DNA of 64,000 nt. Origin: Chitinophagaceae bacterium PMP191F (GTDB taxonomy: Bacteria > Bacteroidota > Bacteroidia > Chitinophagales > Chitinophagaceae). The position numbers and the translations under genes were made by a program. The notes under the pieces were generated by a model. That model saw only the letters and a list, made by a program, of their open reading frames with translations, was not told the origin of the DNA and made no database searches. Positions 45,504 through 55,100 of the stretch are shown here, piece by piece. Where the stretch lies: the NCBI GenBank assembly GCA_001302245.1, contig LGYU01000001.1, positions 1 to 64,000 of the forward strand, written 5' to 3'. The first letter of the stretch is position 1. Each line of letters opens with the position of its first letter.

Positions 45504-45902
45504 ATGTTTAAACGTGCATTATTACTGGGATTGGTATCCGGATTACTAGCAGGCATTGCTGCAATAGTTTATCAAAAAGTGTATGCAGGATCGTTGGGTT
45601 ATGATTTTGCCAGCGTGGTTAAGCAGTTAAATATCATTGCTGCCAGTTTATTTGGCGGTGTATTGATGGCTGTTGGCTACTGGCTGATCGTTGGCCTGTG
45701 GTTGAAAGAGAAAGGCGAGATTGTATTTAACCTGCTGGTAGCAATTGTATCTTTTGTAAGTATACTGGCTCCCTTTGCATACAAGCTGCCACTGGAAGCA
45801 GAAATGCCGGAATTATTTCCGGGATTAACTGTGCCCATGCACTTTTTCCCTGCACTGGCGTGGTTTACACTTAAACCGCTTTTTATAAAGTCAGCCAGAT
45901 AA
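45504..45902 (+). CDS. Four-span membrane protein of unknown function
   Basis: A 132-residue protein with four hydrophobic segments (about 5-25, 42-68, 75-97, 110-127) and no catalytic or binding motif I recognise. It follows the second YceI gene by 18 bases and precedes a terminator, so it is probably the last gene of a YceI-YceI-membrane operon. In some bacteria YceI is paired with a membrane cytochrome b561, but this protein lacks the conserved heme-ligand His pattern. Confidence 0.75.
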   Translation: MFKRALLLGLVSGLLAGIAAIVYQKVYAGSLGYDFASVVKQLNIIAASLFGGVLMAVGYWLIVGLWLKEKGEIVFNLLVAIVSFVSILAPFAYKLPLEAEMPELFPGLTVPMHFFPALAWFTLKPLFIKSAR

Positions 45903-45929
45903 CCGTATCGATTTTATTCATTGCATAGT

Positions 45930-45977
45930 AACTGTGGCAGTGGAAGGTATTTGCCTGAAATTGTCACAGTTTTTTTA
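45930..45977 (+). terminator. Terminator of the YceI operon
   Basis: AACTGTGGCA (45930-45939) pairs with TGTCACAGTT (45962-45971), with one G-U, around a 22-base partly structured loop. A run of T residues follows directly. Confidence 0.75.
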
Positions 45978-46607
45978 TGCCAGTAATGTGCTCAGTTCTT
46001 GTTGCATGTTAGTTTTTGCCTGTATTTCGTAACGTGCAAACGGTGTTGTTTTAAAAATGGCAGGCAAAGCAAGAAAGTGCTGTAATACTTTAGCTCTTCC
46101 GGGATTGTATAACGAATCAGGATATACGGCGTATTCTTTTCTTATCTGTGTAGCATAGGCCTTATAGGTCTCTGCAGGCTGGCCCAGGATGCTTAGGTCA
46201 GCATCGGTAAACAGGTTGGTATCTGTACTACTTCCAATGGTGTGCAGTTTGGTGGCCAGTATATGTTCTACGCATTGATCAATTGTTTCCTGCGGTACCT
46301 CTATTTTTGCCAGTCTTTCTGCAGCAAGCATTGCACTGTTTTCCTCGTTGTTCTGCTTCATTACATCATATACAGTATCATGATAAAACAGTGCTGCTAT
46401 CACTGCATTCCATTGACTGATATCATTCTTCACCTGTTCCAGTTGCTGCAGCATAAATTTGAGATGCTGCAATGTATGGTAATGCCTGCCGTTCTGCGAA
46501 TAGGCAGCAGATAACTCTTGCCAGTATTGTTGTTGTAAAGCTTCGTTGCCTGTATATTGCTGCAACAATGTCATGAAAGCCTTTTGTAGCATGATGCTAT
46601 AGTACAA
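45975..46607 (-). CDS. Predicted metal-dependent HD hydrolase (COG4339 type)
   Basis: A 210-residue protein with RHYHTLQHL (41-49) and FYHDTVYD (74-81), the histidine and HD metal ligands of an HD-domain phosphohydrolase. The AERLAKIEVPQETIDQCVEHILATKLH helix supplies another His. The substrate is unknown; related proteins are annotated only as predicted phosphohydrolases. Met6 (46592) is an alternative start. It begins 3 bases after the PorP/SprF gene and so is probably co-transcribed with the T9SS adhesin operon, an odd pairing. Confidence 0.78.
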   Translation of the reverse strand: MYYSIMLQKAFMTLLQQYTGNEALQQQYWQELSAAYSQNGRHYHTLQHLKFMLQQLEQVKNDISQWNAVIAALFYHDTVYDVMKQNNEENSAMLAAERLAKIEVPQETIDQCVEHILATKLHTIGSSTDTNLFTDADLSILGQPAETYKAYATQIRKEYAVYPDSLYNPGRAKVLQHFLALPAIFKTTPFARYEIQAKTNMQQELSTLLA

Positions 46608-46610
46608 TGG

Positions 46611-47639
46611 TTAAAAATGAGGACAGAGTACTTTGTCTCTTGTGCTATTATAACGGTCCAGGAAACCGATATAGGATACGGAGAGTTCAAAGCCGCCGCG
46701 GCCCTGGCTGGCTGTTTTTAACGGAGATATATTGATATCGTAACTGAGGGCTACAGAAATGGGATGCCTGTCTACTTTTACTACAGGGATCAGTGCATCT
46801 TTCCAGCGCATAAATAAGCCGCCATGAATGGTATACAATGGATCTTCTTCTACGTATGCTCCCAGCTTGTAGGAATACAACACACCAGCCACTGTTTCAT
46901 TGAATGATCCCTGTACTGATTGATCAGCCTGCAAGGTGAAATAGGAAAAATCGTCCATTTTAAATTTTACACCACCCGAAAAAACATATTTAGGTTTCAG
47001 TTCAATATCCGGGTTGCGGTAAAATGAATTTTTAGGCCGGTTAAGATGATGATAGGCTGCTCCCAGGAATAGGCTGTTAGCATCTTCCGTACCAAAGGAA
47101 GAATTGAAACTAAGTCCCAGGCTGGCATCCCAGGTAGTAAAATTGGGTGATACCAGGTTTTCGCCCGTGGGTAAAGTAGGATCAAAGCCGCCGCCGCCAT
47201 ACTGGTTATTGGTGGTCATTTTAGTAACATCAATATGTTTGCGGATCAATCCGCCCATGAATCCTAATGACAGATACATGGTTCTTTCATTACTCAGCGA
47301 TTTATGATAGTTCAATGCAGGTAACAGATTGGTAGTGGTTAAACCTACGGTACCTGCTTTATCAAATAATACCTGGATACCGGTAGTGATAAAATCATCA
47401 CCCTTCCCAATGGGTTGCTTGTATTCGGCATTCAATGAACCGGTGCGATAGGCATTGGTAACATTGTTCCACTGATCACGATACACGCCCTGTATCCTTA
47501 CATCACCTTTGTAAATACCCGCCAGTGAAGGATTACGCAATAAAGGAGCTTCAAAAAACTGTGAAAAATGAAGATCCTGCGACAGTACAGGTAATGTACC
47601 GGTCAGCAATACATACAACAAAGTCCACCTCTTTCTCAT
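46611..47639 (-). CDS. PorP/SprF family T9SS outer membrane protein
   Basis: A 342-residue outer membrane beta-barrel. Signal peptide to about residue 20 (PVLSQ), then DLHFSQFFEAPLLRNPSLAGIYKGDVRIQGVYRDQW, the family's signature opening. Repeated amphipathic strands follow, with a C-terminal FELSVSYIGFLDRYN. Members are encoded beside T9SS type B proteins and are thought to help their secretion or attachment (SprF for SprB in Flavobacterium johnsoniae). I start at ATG 47639 (MRKRWTLLYV); 12 upstream codons have no family match. It lies 40 bases downstream of a giant type B gene, which fits that role. Confidence 0.92.
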   Translation of the reverse strand: MRKRWTLLYVLLTGTLPVLSQDLHFSQFFEAPLLRNPSLAGIYKGDVRIQGVYRDQWNNVTNAYRTGSLNAEYKQPIGKGDDFITTGIQVLFDKAGTVGLTTTNLLPALNYHKSLSNERTMYLSLGFMGGLIRKHIDVTKMTTNNQYGGGGFDPTLPTGENLVSPNFTTWDASLGLSFNSSFGTEDANSLFLGAAYHHLNRPKNSFYRNPDIELKPKYVFSGGVKFKMDDFSYFTLQADQSVQGSFNETVAGVLYSYKLGAYVEEDPLYTIHGGLFMRWKDALIPVVKVDRHPISVALSYDINISPLKTASQGRGGFELSVSYIGFLDRYNSTRDKVLCPHF

Positions 47640-47679
47640 AACACACAGTTTTGATATGCAGGATAAAAAGTTCACAGCA

Positions 47680-50600
47680 TCAACGTATTAAAGTTACATT
47701 CCCTTTAAATGGTACAATGGCAGCATTGTCGCAAATAAATTCTACTATATAAACATAGGTATCGGCAGAAACTGGTTTTCCGTTGTAGGTGCCGTTCCAA
47801 CCGGCAGAAGGATCGTTGGCGTTAAAATCTCTTTTTTCAAAAACAATATTTCCCCAGCGGTTGAATATTTTCATACTGCTGACGCGGGCAAGTCCTTTTC
47901 CGCGCGGGTAAAATACATCATTTACGCCATCTCCGTTCGGAGAAAATGTATTGGGCACAAAATAATTGTTTTCATTACAAACAACTGTTACCACTACTTC
48001 CCCTGAGCTTTTACAGCCGTTCTCATCCACCACGTTTACCTTATATTTCTGGGTAAATTGCGGATTGGCAAATGGATTGGGGCAGTCGGTACAACTGAGT
48101 GCATAAGGCGGTGTCCAGGCCCAGCTTACTACATTGGGACTGTAGGTAACCGGCAGTGTAACCCCCGAGCTTACAATGATGACAGGGGCATTGGGCACAG
48201 TAATTACAGGATCCGGGGCAACCCTTACGGTAAAGGAAGTATCGCTTTTACAACCTAGTTTATTGGTGGTTTGCAGTTTTATTGTATAAATACCGGCTGC
48301 GTTATAGCTGGTAGTGGGATTGGGTGTGGAAGCGGTGCTGCCATTGGCAAAACTCCATGCCCAGGTAGTTACTGTGTCTGGTATGATCAAAGCACCCTGC
48401 AACAGTAACAGTTGATTGATACAGATAATGGAATCGCCTGTAATTACAGCATGGGGCGTTGCATATACGCGAATAGTATCGGTAATAGTATTAGAGCATC
48501 CGGTTTGCGTGGTTACAGTTTGTGATACAACAAAGGTGCCTGGTTGATTATAAAAATGCACAGGATCTTTGTCGGTTGAAGTCCCCCCATCTCCAAAATT
48601 CCAGGTACGTGTTACCACAGGATCGTTGCCAATGGTGTAGTTGGTAAATGAAACGCTGCCAGAATCACAGAATGATTTTTTATCGGGCGAAAAGAAGGGT
48701 ATAGCTCCAATGACCATGATGGACGAAGGGCCGCCAATACCTACCTGGCAGCTTAAACTATCTGTGAGTATAAGTCCGGGTCCGTATGATCCTGGCTGGC
48801 TGTAAAAATGTTGCAGGGTGGCGGATTGTGAATTGTCATAGTTACCGTCACCAAATGAGAATAGGAATTTGGTAGATGGCGGAACAGTGATATCAAAGTT
48901 TACCAGCAAAGAATTACATGCGGTCAGCGGGCTGTAAATGATCTTTGTATAGGTATATGGATTGTAAATGTTGATAATATGGCTGGCTGAATCCACACAA
49001 CCGCCATAACCTGTCAGGTATAGTTTTGCAGTATAAGTACCATAATCATTATAGAAATGTGAAGGATTGGTAAGCAGGGATGTAGAACTGTCACCAAAAT
49101 CCCAGTAAAAAGACTGATAATCCTGTCCGTGAAAAGTGAACAGTGTTTCCATGGGTGGGCAGATACTGGATGTATCTTTGGCATCAAAGGCCGGTTTCGG
49201 TGCTTTTACAGTAATTACACGGGTTACCGAGTCTTTACAATTCACCGCGTCGGTGATGACCAGTTTTACGGTATATGAATTATCAGCACCGGTATACTGA
49301 TGTACCGGTGATTGTTGCATAGAAGTATTACCGTCGCCAAAGTTCCAGGACCACGAAAGCCCGCTGCCTTTTGATGTATCGGTAAACAGGTTGTCTGTTT
49401 TAGGACAAATAGTGGTGTATTGGGCTGAAAACCCGGCTGCAGGTCTGGTGATCAGTATCTGCGTGGGTAATGTATAATTGTCTACACAACCTTTGCTGTC
49501 TCGTACACGCAACTGCACGGTAAAACTGCCGGTAGTGTTGTACTGATGCGTAAAAGATTGCAGGGAAGAATAGCTTTGTACGTTTCCATCACCAAAATCA
49601 AATGTCCAACTGGTAATAGTTCCACTGCTGGTAATAGAGTGGTCGGTGAATGTTACTGCTCCATTCTGGCAGGCTCCTGCACCGTTGGCTGTAAAGTTTG
49701 CAGTAGGACCGTTAACCAAGATGGGTTTAGGATCTGTTCTGGTATCCTGGCATCCATTAATGTCTGTAATACGCAGCGTAGCGGTATATGAACCGGTGTT
49801 GCCAATAACAGGGGTATAATTTGCAGAGCCGTTTATAAATCCATTACCGTTAAAATCCCATTCATAGGTAGAAATGTTGGCTGCGTTGCCTGTAGCCTGC
49901 AATGAGGCAGCGGTATTTTTACAGATATCATAGTTGCCTACTGTGAATGTTGCAAATTCTCCTACCAGTGTTACCGTATGTTGGATAGTATTGGTACAGG
50001 TGCCATTACCAACAGTAAGTTTTACTGTATAGGTTCCTAATCCCGGGAAATTATGAACCGGTGATTGTTGAGTGGATGTTTGTCCATCTCCAAAATCCCA
50101 CAGATAAGAAATCGTTCCGTAAGCAGCATTGACTATTGATTGATCAGTAAATGTAACCTGTGTTTTATTATTACAGTTTACCTGGTAGTCAAATTCGGCT
50201 ACGGGTGGTTTTACATGCACGGTATGTGATGCGGTATTGCTTAAACAACCATGATCGTATACAGCGAGTGTTACAATATAGGTTCCGGTATCAGAATAAA
50301 TATGTGTTGGATTTTGTATCGGAGAATTGCTGCCATCTCCAAAGTTCCATACCCATTCATCAATAGTGGATGGTATGGAGGCTGATGTGGACAGATCTGT
50401 AAATGCTACTTGTTGCAATGCACATACATCACTGGGGATAGCGCTGAAGTTGACCGATGTTGGCGGATTGCCCACTTTCACGGCATTGGGTACCTGTAAT
50501 GTTTCTGTACATCCCTGGTTAGTGGCAATGGTCAAAGTAAGTGTATAGTTGCCAAATGCAGCATATGCATGAGATGGATTGGAAGAGGTACTGGTAAATC

Positions 50601-52047
50601 CATCGCCGAAATCCCAGTTCCAGGTTTGTACTCCATCAATGGCCTGTACATTGGCAGAAGGAGTGAAAGGTGTACCAGCGCACAGTTTTGCCTGCAGATT
50701 ATTAAATGTGATCGTTGGTTTTATAATCTGCACTACGTTGGCCCGTGTAATACTGTTCTGACACCCAAATTTATCAGTAATGGTGAGTGTAACATTGTAA
50801 TTGCCTTCTACTGTGTATGTGTGTGATGGATTTTGTAGGGTAGAGGTACCGCCATCTCCAAAGTTCCACTGCCATTGCTTTGCATCAGGAGAAATATCCT
50901 GGAAGTTAACAGTTAATGGTGCTTTACAGGCAATGGTATTGGCGGCATTGAAATTTACTACAGGTTTGTCCAATACGGTAATATCCTTTGTGGCGGAATC
51001 CGTACAGGCTGCATATTTATTGACCAGCTTCACTGTATAGATACCCGGAGCAGTATAAGAGGTTGTCGCATTAAGTTGCTGCGAAGTATTACCGTTACCA
51101 AGATTCCAATTGGATGAAACAGGTGCCGGTGTAGAGGTATTCTGAAATGTAACAGGTGTGTTGAGACATACAGAATCCGGGGCACTGATGGTGGTACCGG
51201 CTCCGGCAATGGTGATGCTTTTCTGTACACTTCCTGAACATCCATACTGGCTGGTGCCATTTAAGGTAATGGTGTAGGTGCCAGGCGCATTATAAGTTGC
51301 CGTAGGATTATTTTGTGTGGATGTGGTACTGTTGCCAAAATCCCATTGATAGTTCATGGTGCCTGGTCCGCTGGTCAGGTTGGTAAAATTTACTGTATAA
51401 GGCGGACGGCAGGTAACAGGGCTTGTAAAGCTGAAATCTGCACTTACTCCCGCTACAATACGGATGTAGCGGTTTATAGTTCCGGTTGCGGAACACCCGT
51501 TACTATTGGTGACCCGTAATGCCACGGAATAGTAGCCTGCTGCTGTATAGGTTTTCTGAGGATTTTGTTGGGTAGAGCTGGTCCCGTCTCCAAAATCCCA
51601 GTTCCAGGAGGTGATAATTCCTCCCTGTGCACTGCTATAATCTGTAAACTGGATAGTAGTAGGTATACAACCCAATGTGCTGCTGGCTGTAAAAGAAACA
51701 GCAGGCGATGAGTAAATGGTTATGTAATTTGTTTTGGTAATACCATCAGTACCATTGGCATTACGGGCTACCAGGGTAATAGTATAAGTGCCGGGTGCAC
51801 CAAAAGTAACGGTAGGGTTTTGCTGTGTAGAAAGCTGCCCGTTGCCAAAATCCCAGTTCCAGGAAGTGGGTGTTCCGGTAGAAAGATCAGTGAACGCCAC
51901 TGTAAGCGGTCCGCAACCGGCCATATTATTGGCTGAAAAATTTGCTGTAGGTGCTGTTTGTGCAAAAATATCCTGAAGGGGAAGCAGTAGCATCAGGATA
52001 AGGCATATCCGATAGTGCCGTAACCTGTGGTAACAGTTAGCGGACAT
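47680..52047 (-). CDS. Giant PKD-repeat T9SS type B surface protein
   Basis: A 1455-residue secreted adhesin-like protein. Signal peptide from ATG 52047 to about residue 30 (IFAQ); 17 upstream codons in frame look non-coding. About 15 PKD modules follow, recognisable by W(D/N)FG(D/N)G and NP(S/T)H.Y motifs. An Ig-like module with the CxxC motif LSCTDC comes next. The C-terminus has PNTFSPNGDGVNDVFYPRGKG, IFNRWGNIVFE and GWNGTYNGKPV, the gliding-motility-type (type B) sorting domain. It should be exported by T9SS and act at the surface in adhesion or motility. The PorP/SprF gene downstream is its likely partner. Confidence 0.92.
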   Translation of the reverse strand: MSANCYHRLRHYRICLILMLLLPLQDIFAQTAPTANFSANNMAGCGPLTVAFTDLSTGTPTSWNWDFGNGQLSTQQNPTVTFGAPGTYTITLVARNANGTDGITKTNYITIYSSPAVSFTASSTLGCIPTTIQFTDYSSAQGGIITSWNWDFGDGTSSTQQNPQKTYTAAGYYSVALRVTNSNGCSATGTINRYIRIVAGVSADFSFTSPVTCRPPYTVNFTNLTSGPGTMNYQWDFGNSTTSTQNNPTATYNAPGTYTITLNGTSQYGCSGSVQKSITIAGAGTTISAPDSVCLNTPVTFQNTSTPAPVSSNWNLGNGNTSQQLNATTSYTAPGIYTVKLVNKYAACTDSATKDITVLDKPVVNFNAANTIACKAPLTVNFQDISPDAKQWQWNFGDGGTSTLQNPSHTYTVEGNYNVTLTITDKFGCQNSITRANVVQIIKPTITFNNLQAKLCAGTPFTPSANVQAIDGVQTWNWDFGDGFTSTSSNPSHAYAAFGNYTLTLTIATNQGCTETLQVPNAVKVGNPPTSVNFSAIPSDVCALQQVAFTDLSTSASIPSTIDEWVWNFGDGSNSPIQNPTHIYSDTGTYIVTLAVYDHGCLSNTASHTVHVKPPVAEFDYQVNCNNKTQVTFTDQSIVNAAYGTISYLWDFGDGQTSTQQSPVHNFPGLGTYTVKLTVGNGTCTNTIQHTVTLVGEFATFTVGNYDICKNTAASLQATGNAANISTYEWDFNGNGFINGSANYTPVIGNTGSYTATLRITDINGCQDTRTDPKPILVNGPTANFTANGAGACQNGAVTFTDHSITSSGTITSWTFDFGDGNVQSYSSLQSFTHQYNTTGSFTVQLRVRDSKGCVDNYTLPTQILITRPAAGFSAQYTTICPKTDNLFTDTSKGSGLSWSWNFGDGNTSMQQSPVHQYTGADNSYTVKLVITDAVNCKDSVTRVITVKAPKPAFDAKDTSSICPPMETLFTFHGQDYQSFYWDFGDSSTSLLTNPSHFYNDYGTYTAKLYLTGYGGCVDSASHIINIYNPYTYTKIIYSPLTACNSLLVNFDITVPPSTKFLFSFGDGNYDNSQSATLQHFYSQPGSYGPGLILTDSLSCQVGIGGPSSIMVIGAIPFFSPDKKSFCDSGSVSFTNYTIGNDPVVTRTWNFGDGGTSTDKDPVHFYNQPGTFVVSQTVTTQTGCSNTITDTIRVYATPHAVITGDSIICINQLLLLQGALIIPDTVTTWAWSFANGSTASTPNPTTSYNAAGIYTIKLQTTNKLGCKSDTSFTVRVAPDPVITVPNAPVIIVSSGVTLPVTYSPNVVSWAWTPPYALSCTDCPNPFANPQFTQKYKVNVVDENGCKSSGEVVVTVVCNENNYFVPNTFSPNGDGVNDVFYPRGKGLARVSSMKIFNRWGNIVFEKRDFNANDPSAGWNGTYNGKPVSADTYVYIVEFICDNAAIVPFKGNVTLIR

Positions 52048-52123
52048 AAGCAGAGTACGGTGCGTGCCTTTGGTAAGTATGGCCCGTGGAATACCCAAAG
52101 TATAGTATTTAACTGGTTGTTGA

Positions 52124-55100
52124 TTACCGAATTAATGCAATATTACCTTTATAATTCAATACCACCTGATTTTCGCAGATGATATCAATAGAATATACGT
52201 AAACATCCTGTGGTGCGGGTTGGTTTTTATAACGTCCGTCCCAGCCTTTTGAAGCATCATTGGCATCAAAATTTGTACCCTCAAATACAATTTCACCCCA
52301 CCTGTTGAAAATCCGCAAGGTTTTTATCCTGAACAACCCTTTTCCACGGGGATAGAATATGTCATTATTGCCATCGCCGTTGGGCGAAAATGTATTGGGC
52401 ATAAACAGGTTACTGTTATCACAGAATACAGACAGGGTTACCTGGTCGCTGCTGGTACATCCTCCTTCGTTGGTAACCCGCAGGGTGTACGTTATCGTTT
52501 GCTTGGGCGCCGCTACAGGACTTGCACAGTTGCTACAGCTAAGCCATGTTGATGGCGTCCAGGAGATCCGGTTAACATCCGGTGAAATAACCGGCGAAAG
52601 CGTTACCGATGAACCCACTGCCACCGACTGATCAGGCCCTGCTTTAATAGCAGGGATGGGGTACACGACTACTTTAACATAACCGGTATCTGCAAAACAA
52701 TGTGCATCATCGTCGCCTATTACCTGGTAGGTAATCGTACTGCCTGGTGTTGCTTTGGGTTTATCGCTGTGGATATTGTCAAGACCAAGCGATGGATACC
52801 ATGTGTACAACTCTGCCCCGGATGCACCTAACTGTACACTTTCCCCGTTACATAACGTATCACCCCGGCTTACGCGTATATGGAAAGGCTTTTTTACCTG
52901 AACGATCATTGAATCAGTAGCGATACAGCCATGAATACTTTTACCGGTAAGGTGATACCGTATGTTCTGCGTGGGTGATGCCTGGGGCGTAGCACAATTA
53001 CTGCATGATAATGCTGTAGTGGGTTGCCACTGGTATTCCACGCCGCCGGTGGCACGCAACTGGGTAGCATTGCCCAGGCAAATGGTCTGGTCACTACCTG
53101 CTTCAATACCAGGTAAAGGATATACCGTAAGTGGTTTATACACAGTGTCAGCACAACCGGTAGAGTTGGTGGCGATCAGACGCGTACTGTAACTGCCGGC
53201 AGCTGTGTATGAAACCGGTGCGGGATTTTGTTGTGTAGCTGTTCTGCCATTCCCGAAGTTCCATTGCCAGCGCAGTACAGAAGTATCATTTTTTACAATG
53301 TCACCATTGAATTGCATCGTGGCTGGCACACAGGCTGTGTCTATAGCCTTAATAGCAACTATTGGTGTAGGTACTATTTTAATAGGAATGCTTACCCGTG
53401 TGGTAGAAGTACATCCGGTGCGGGTAGTTACATTCAGTATTACTTCGTAATTGCCGGGTTGAGTATAAAAATGCGAAGGATTGGCAGTAATGGAAGTGCT
53501 GCCATCGCCAAATGTCCATTTGTATGAAGTAATGGCTTCATTGGCTATGGTAGAATCATAGAATTTTACCAGCCCCGAATCGCACAAGGTTTGGCGACTG
53601 AGCCCGAATTTCGCTTTGGCTCCATATACATAAATTGAATCTGTACCATTTATGGGCACGCGGCAACCTTGTGGATCAACCAGTATCATTTTGGGCAGAT
53701 AAGCTCCAGGTGCAGTATATGCATGTGCAATTCTTGCATCGGCTGTCTGCTCAATATTACCATCATTAAAATCCCACACAAAAACGATATCATCGCTGGT
53801 GGTACCGGTAAACTGTACATTCACAGGTTCGCAACCGGATGCTTTGTTGTAAGTAAAACTGCCTCGTGGTCCCCGCACAGTAATAACCTGTTTAAACGTA
53901 TCCACACAACCTCCATTGCCGGTAACGATCAGTTTGGCGGTATATACACCGGGATAGGTGTAAAAGTGTGTAGGGTTAGCTACATTGGCGCTGGTACCAT
54001 CACCAAAGTCCCATCTTAACCTGGTGGAATTGGTACTCTGGTTGGTAAAATCAACTACCAGCGGCGGACAGGTTGCTTCTGTTTTACTGGCCGCAAACAA
54101 TGCTTTGGGATTGTGAATGCGGATGTAAGCTGTTTTGGTCAGCGAGTCACTGCAACCATACCTATCTGTTGCTTTCAGCTTTATGGTATAATCTCCTTCC
54201 GCACTGAAAGTGTGTGAAGGCGTCGTTGCCGCAGAAGCTGTGCCATCACCAAAATTCCATTGCCAGGTAAGTGTATTACCGGAAGACTGATTGGTGAATT
54301 GTACCGGTTTACCTTCGCACGACAATGAATCCGGGGAAATAAACAGTACCTGGGGTTTGGAAATAAAAACGGAACTGTACCTGATGACGCTATGCGAACA
54401 ACCGATATTGTCAATGACAGTAAGTTGTGTATTGAAATTTCCGGCCTGTGCATATTGATGTGAAAATGGAGGTGCCGTTAATGTATCAGAAGTGCCATCT
54501 CCATAACTCCAGATCCATTTGCTGATAGTGTTTGTGCCATCAGTTTTGGATAGATCATTGAATACAACCGTTGTATTGGTACACACTCCATTGGCTGTAA
54601 CTAAAAAATCAGCAGTAGGCCCGTATACTGTAATATAATCTGTTTTGGTAACAGAACTGCGACAACCCATTACATCAACAATGTCCAGCTGCACTGTATA
54701 CGTACCGGGTTCGCTCAGTGCAAAATTGGGTGTTGATCCGCTGAGTGTTGTATATACAGCTCCGTTTTTACGGAGTGTCCAGATGTAATATGAAACATAA
54801 CGCGGATCACTATTCAGTGCCGTTAATTGTATAGGAGTGTTGCGACAAGGTGTTGTGTTATTGACTGAAAAATCTGCTGTCTCTACCACAATCACCACGG
54901 GACTTACCGTAGTGTGTTCGCAAGTATCATTTTTAACAGTAAGACTTACATTATAAGTTCCCTTCTGTGCAAACTGGTGTACAGGGTTGCGATCTGTGGA
55001 TGTGCTGCCATCACCAAAATTCCATGACCAGCTGTTGGCTCCGATAGAATTATCTGTAAAATTCACTGAAAGTTTAGCATTACAGGATTGTACAGCATAA

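Noticed and set aside
50160-51519. Numerous plus-strand ORFs of 60-100 codons opposite the PKD genes
   Set aside because: Frame shadows of repetitive minus-strand coding sequence; Cys- and Tyr-rich translations without domain pattern.
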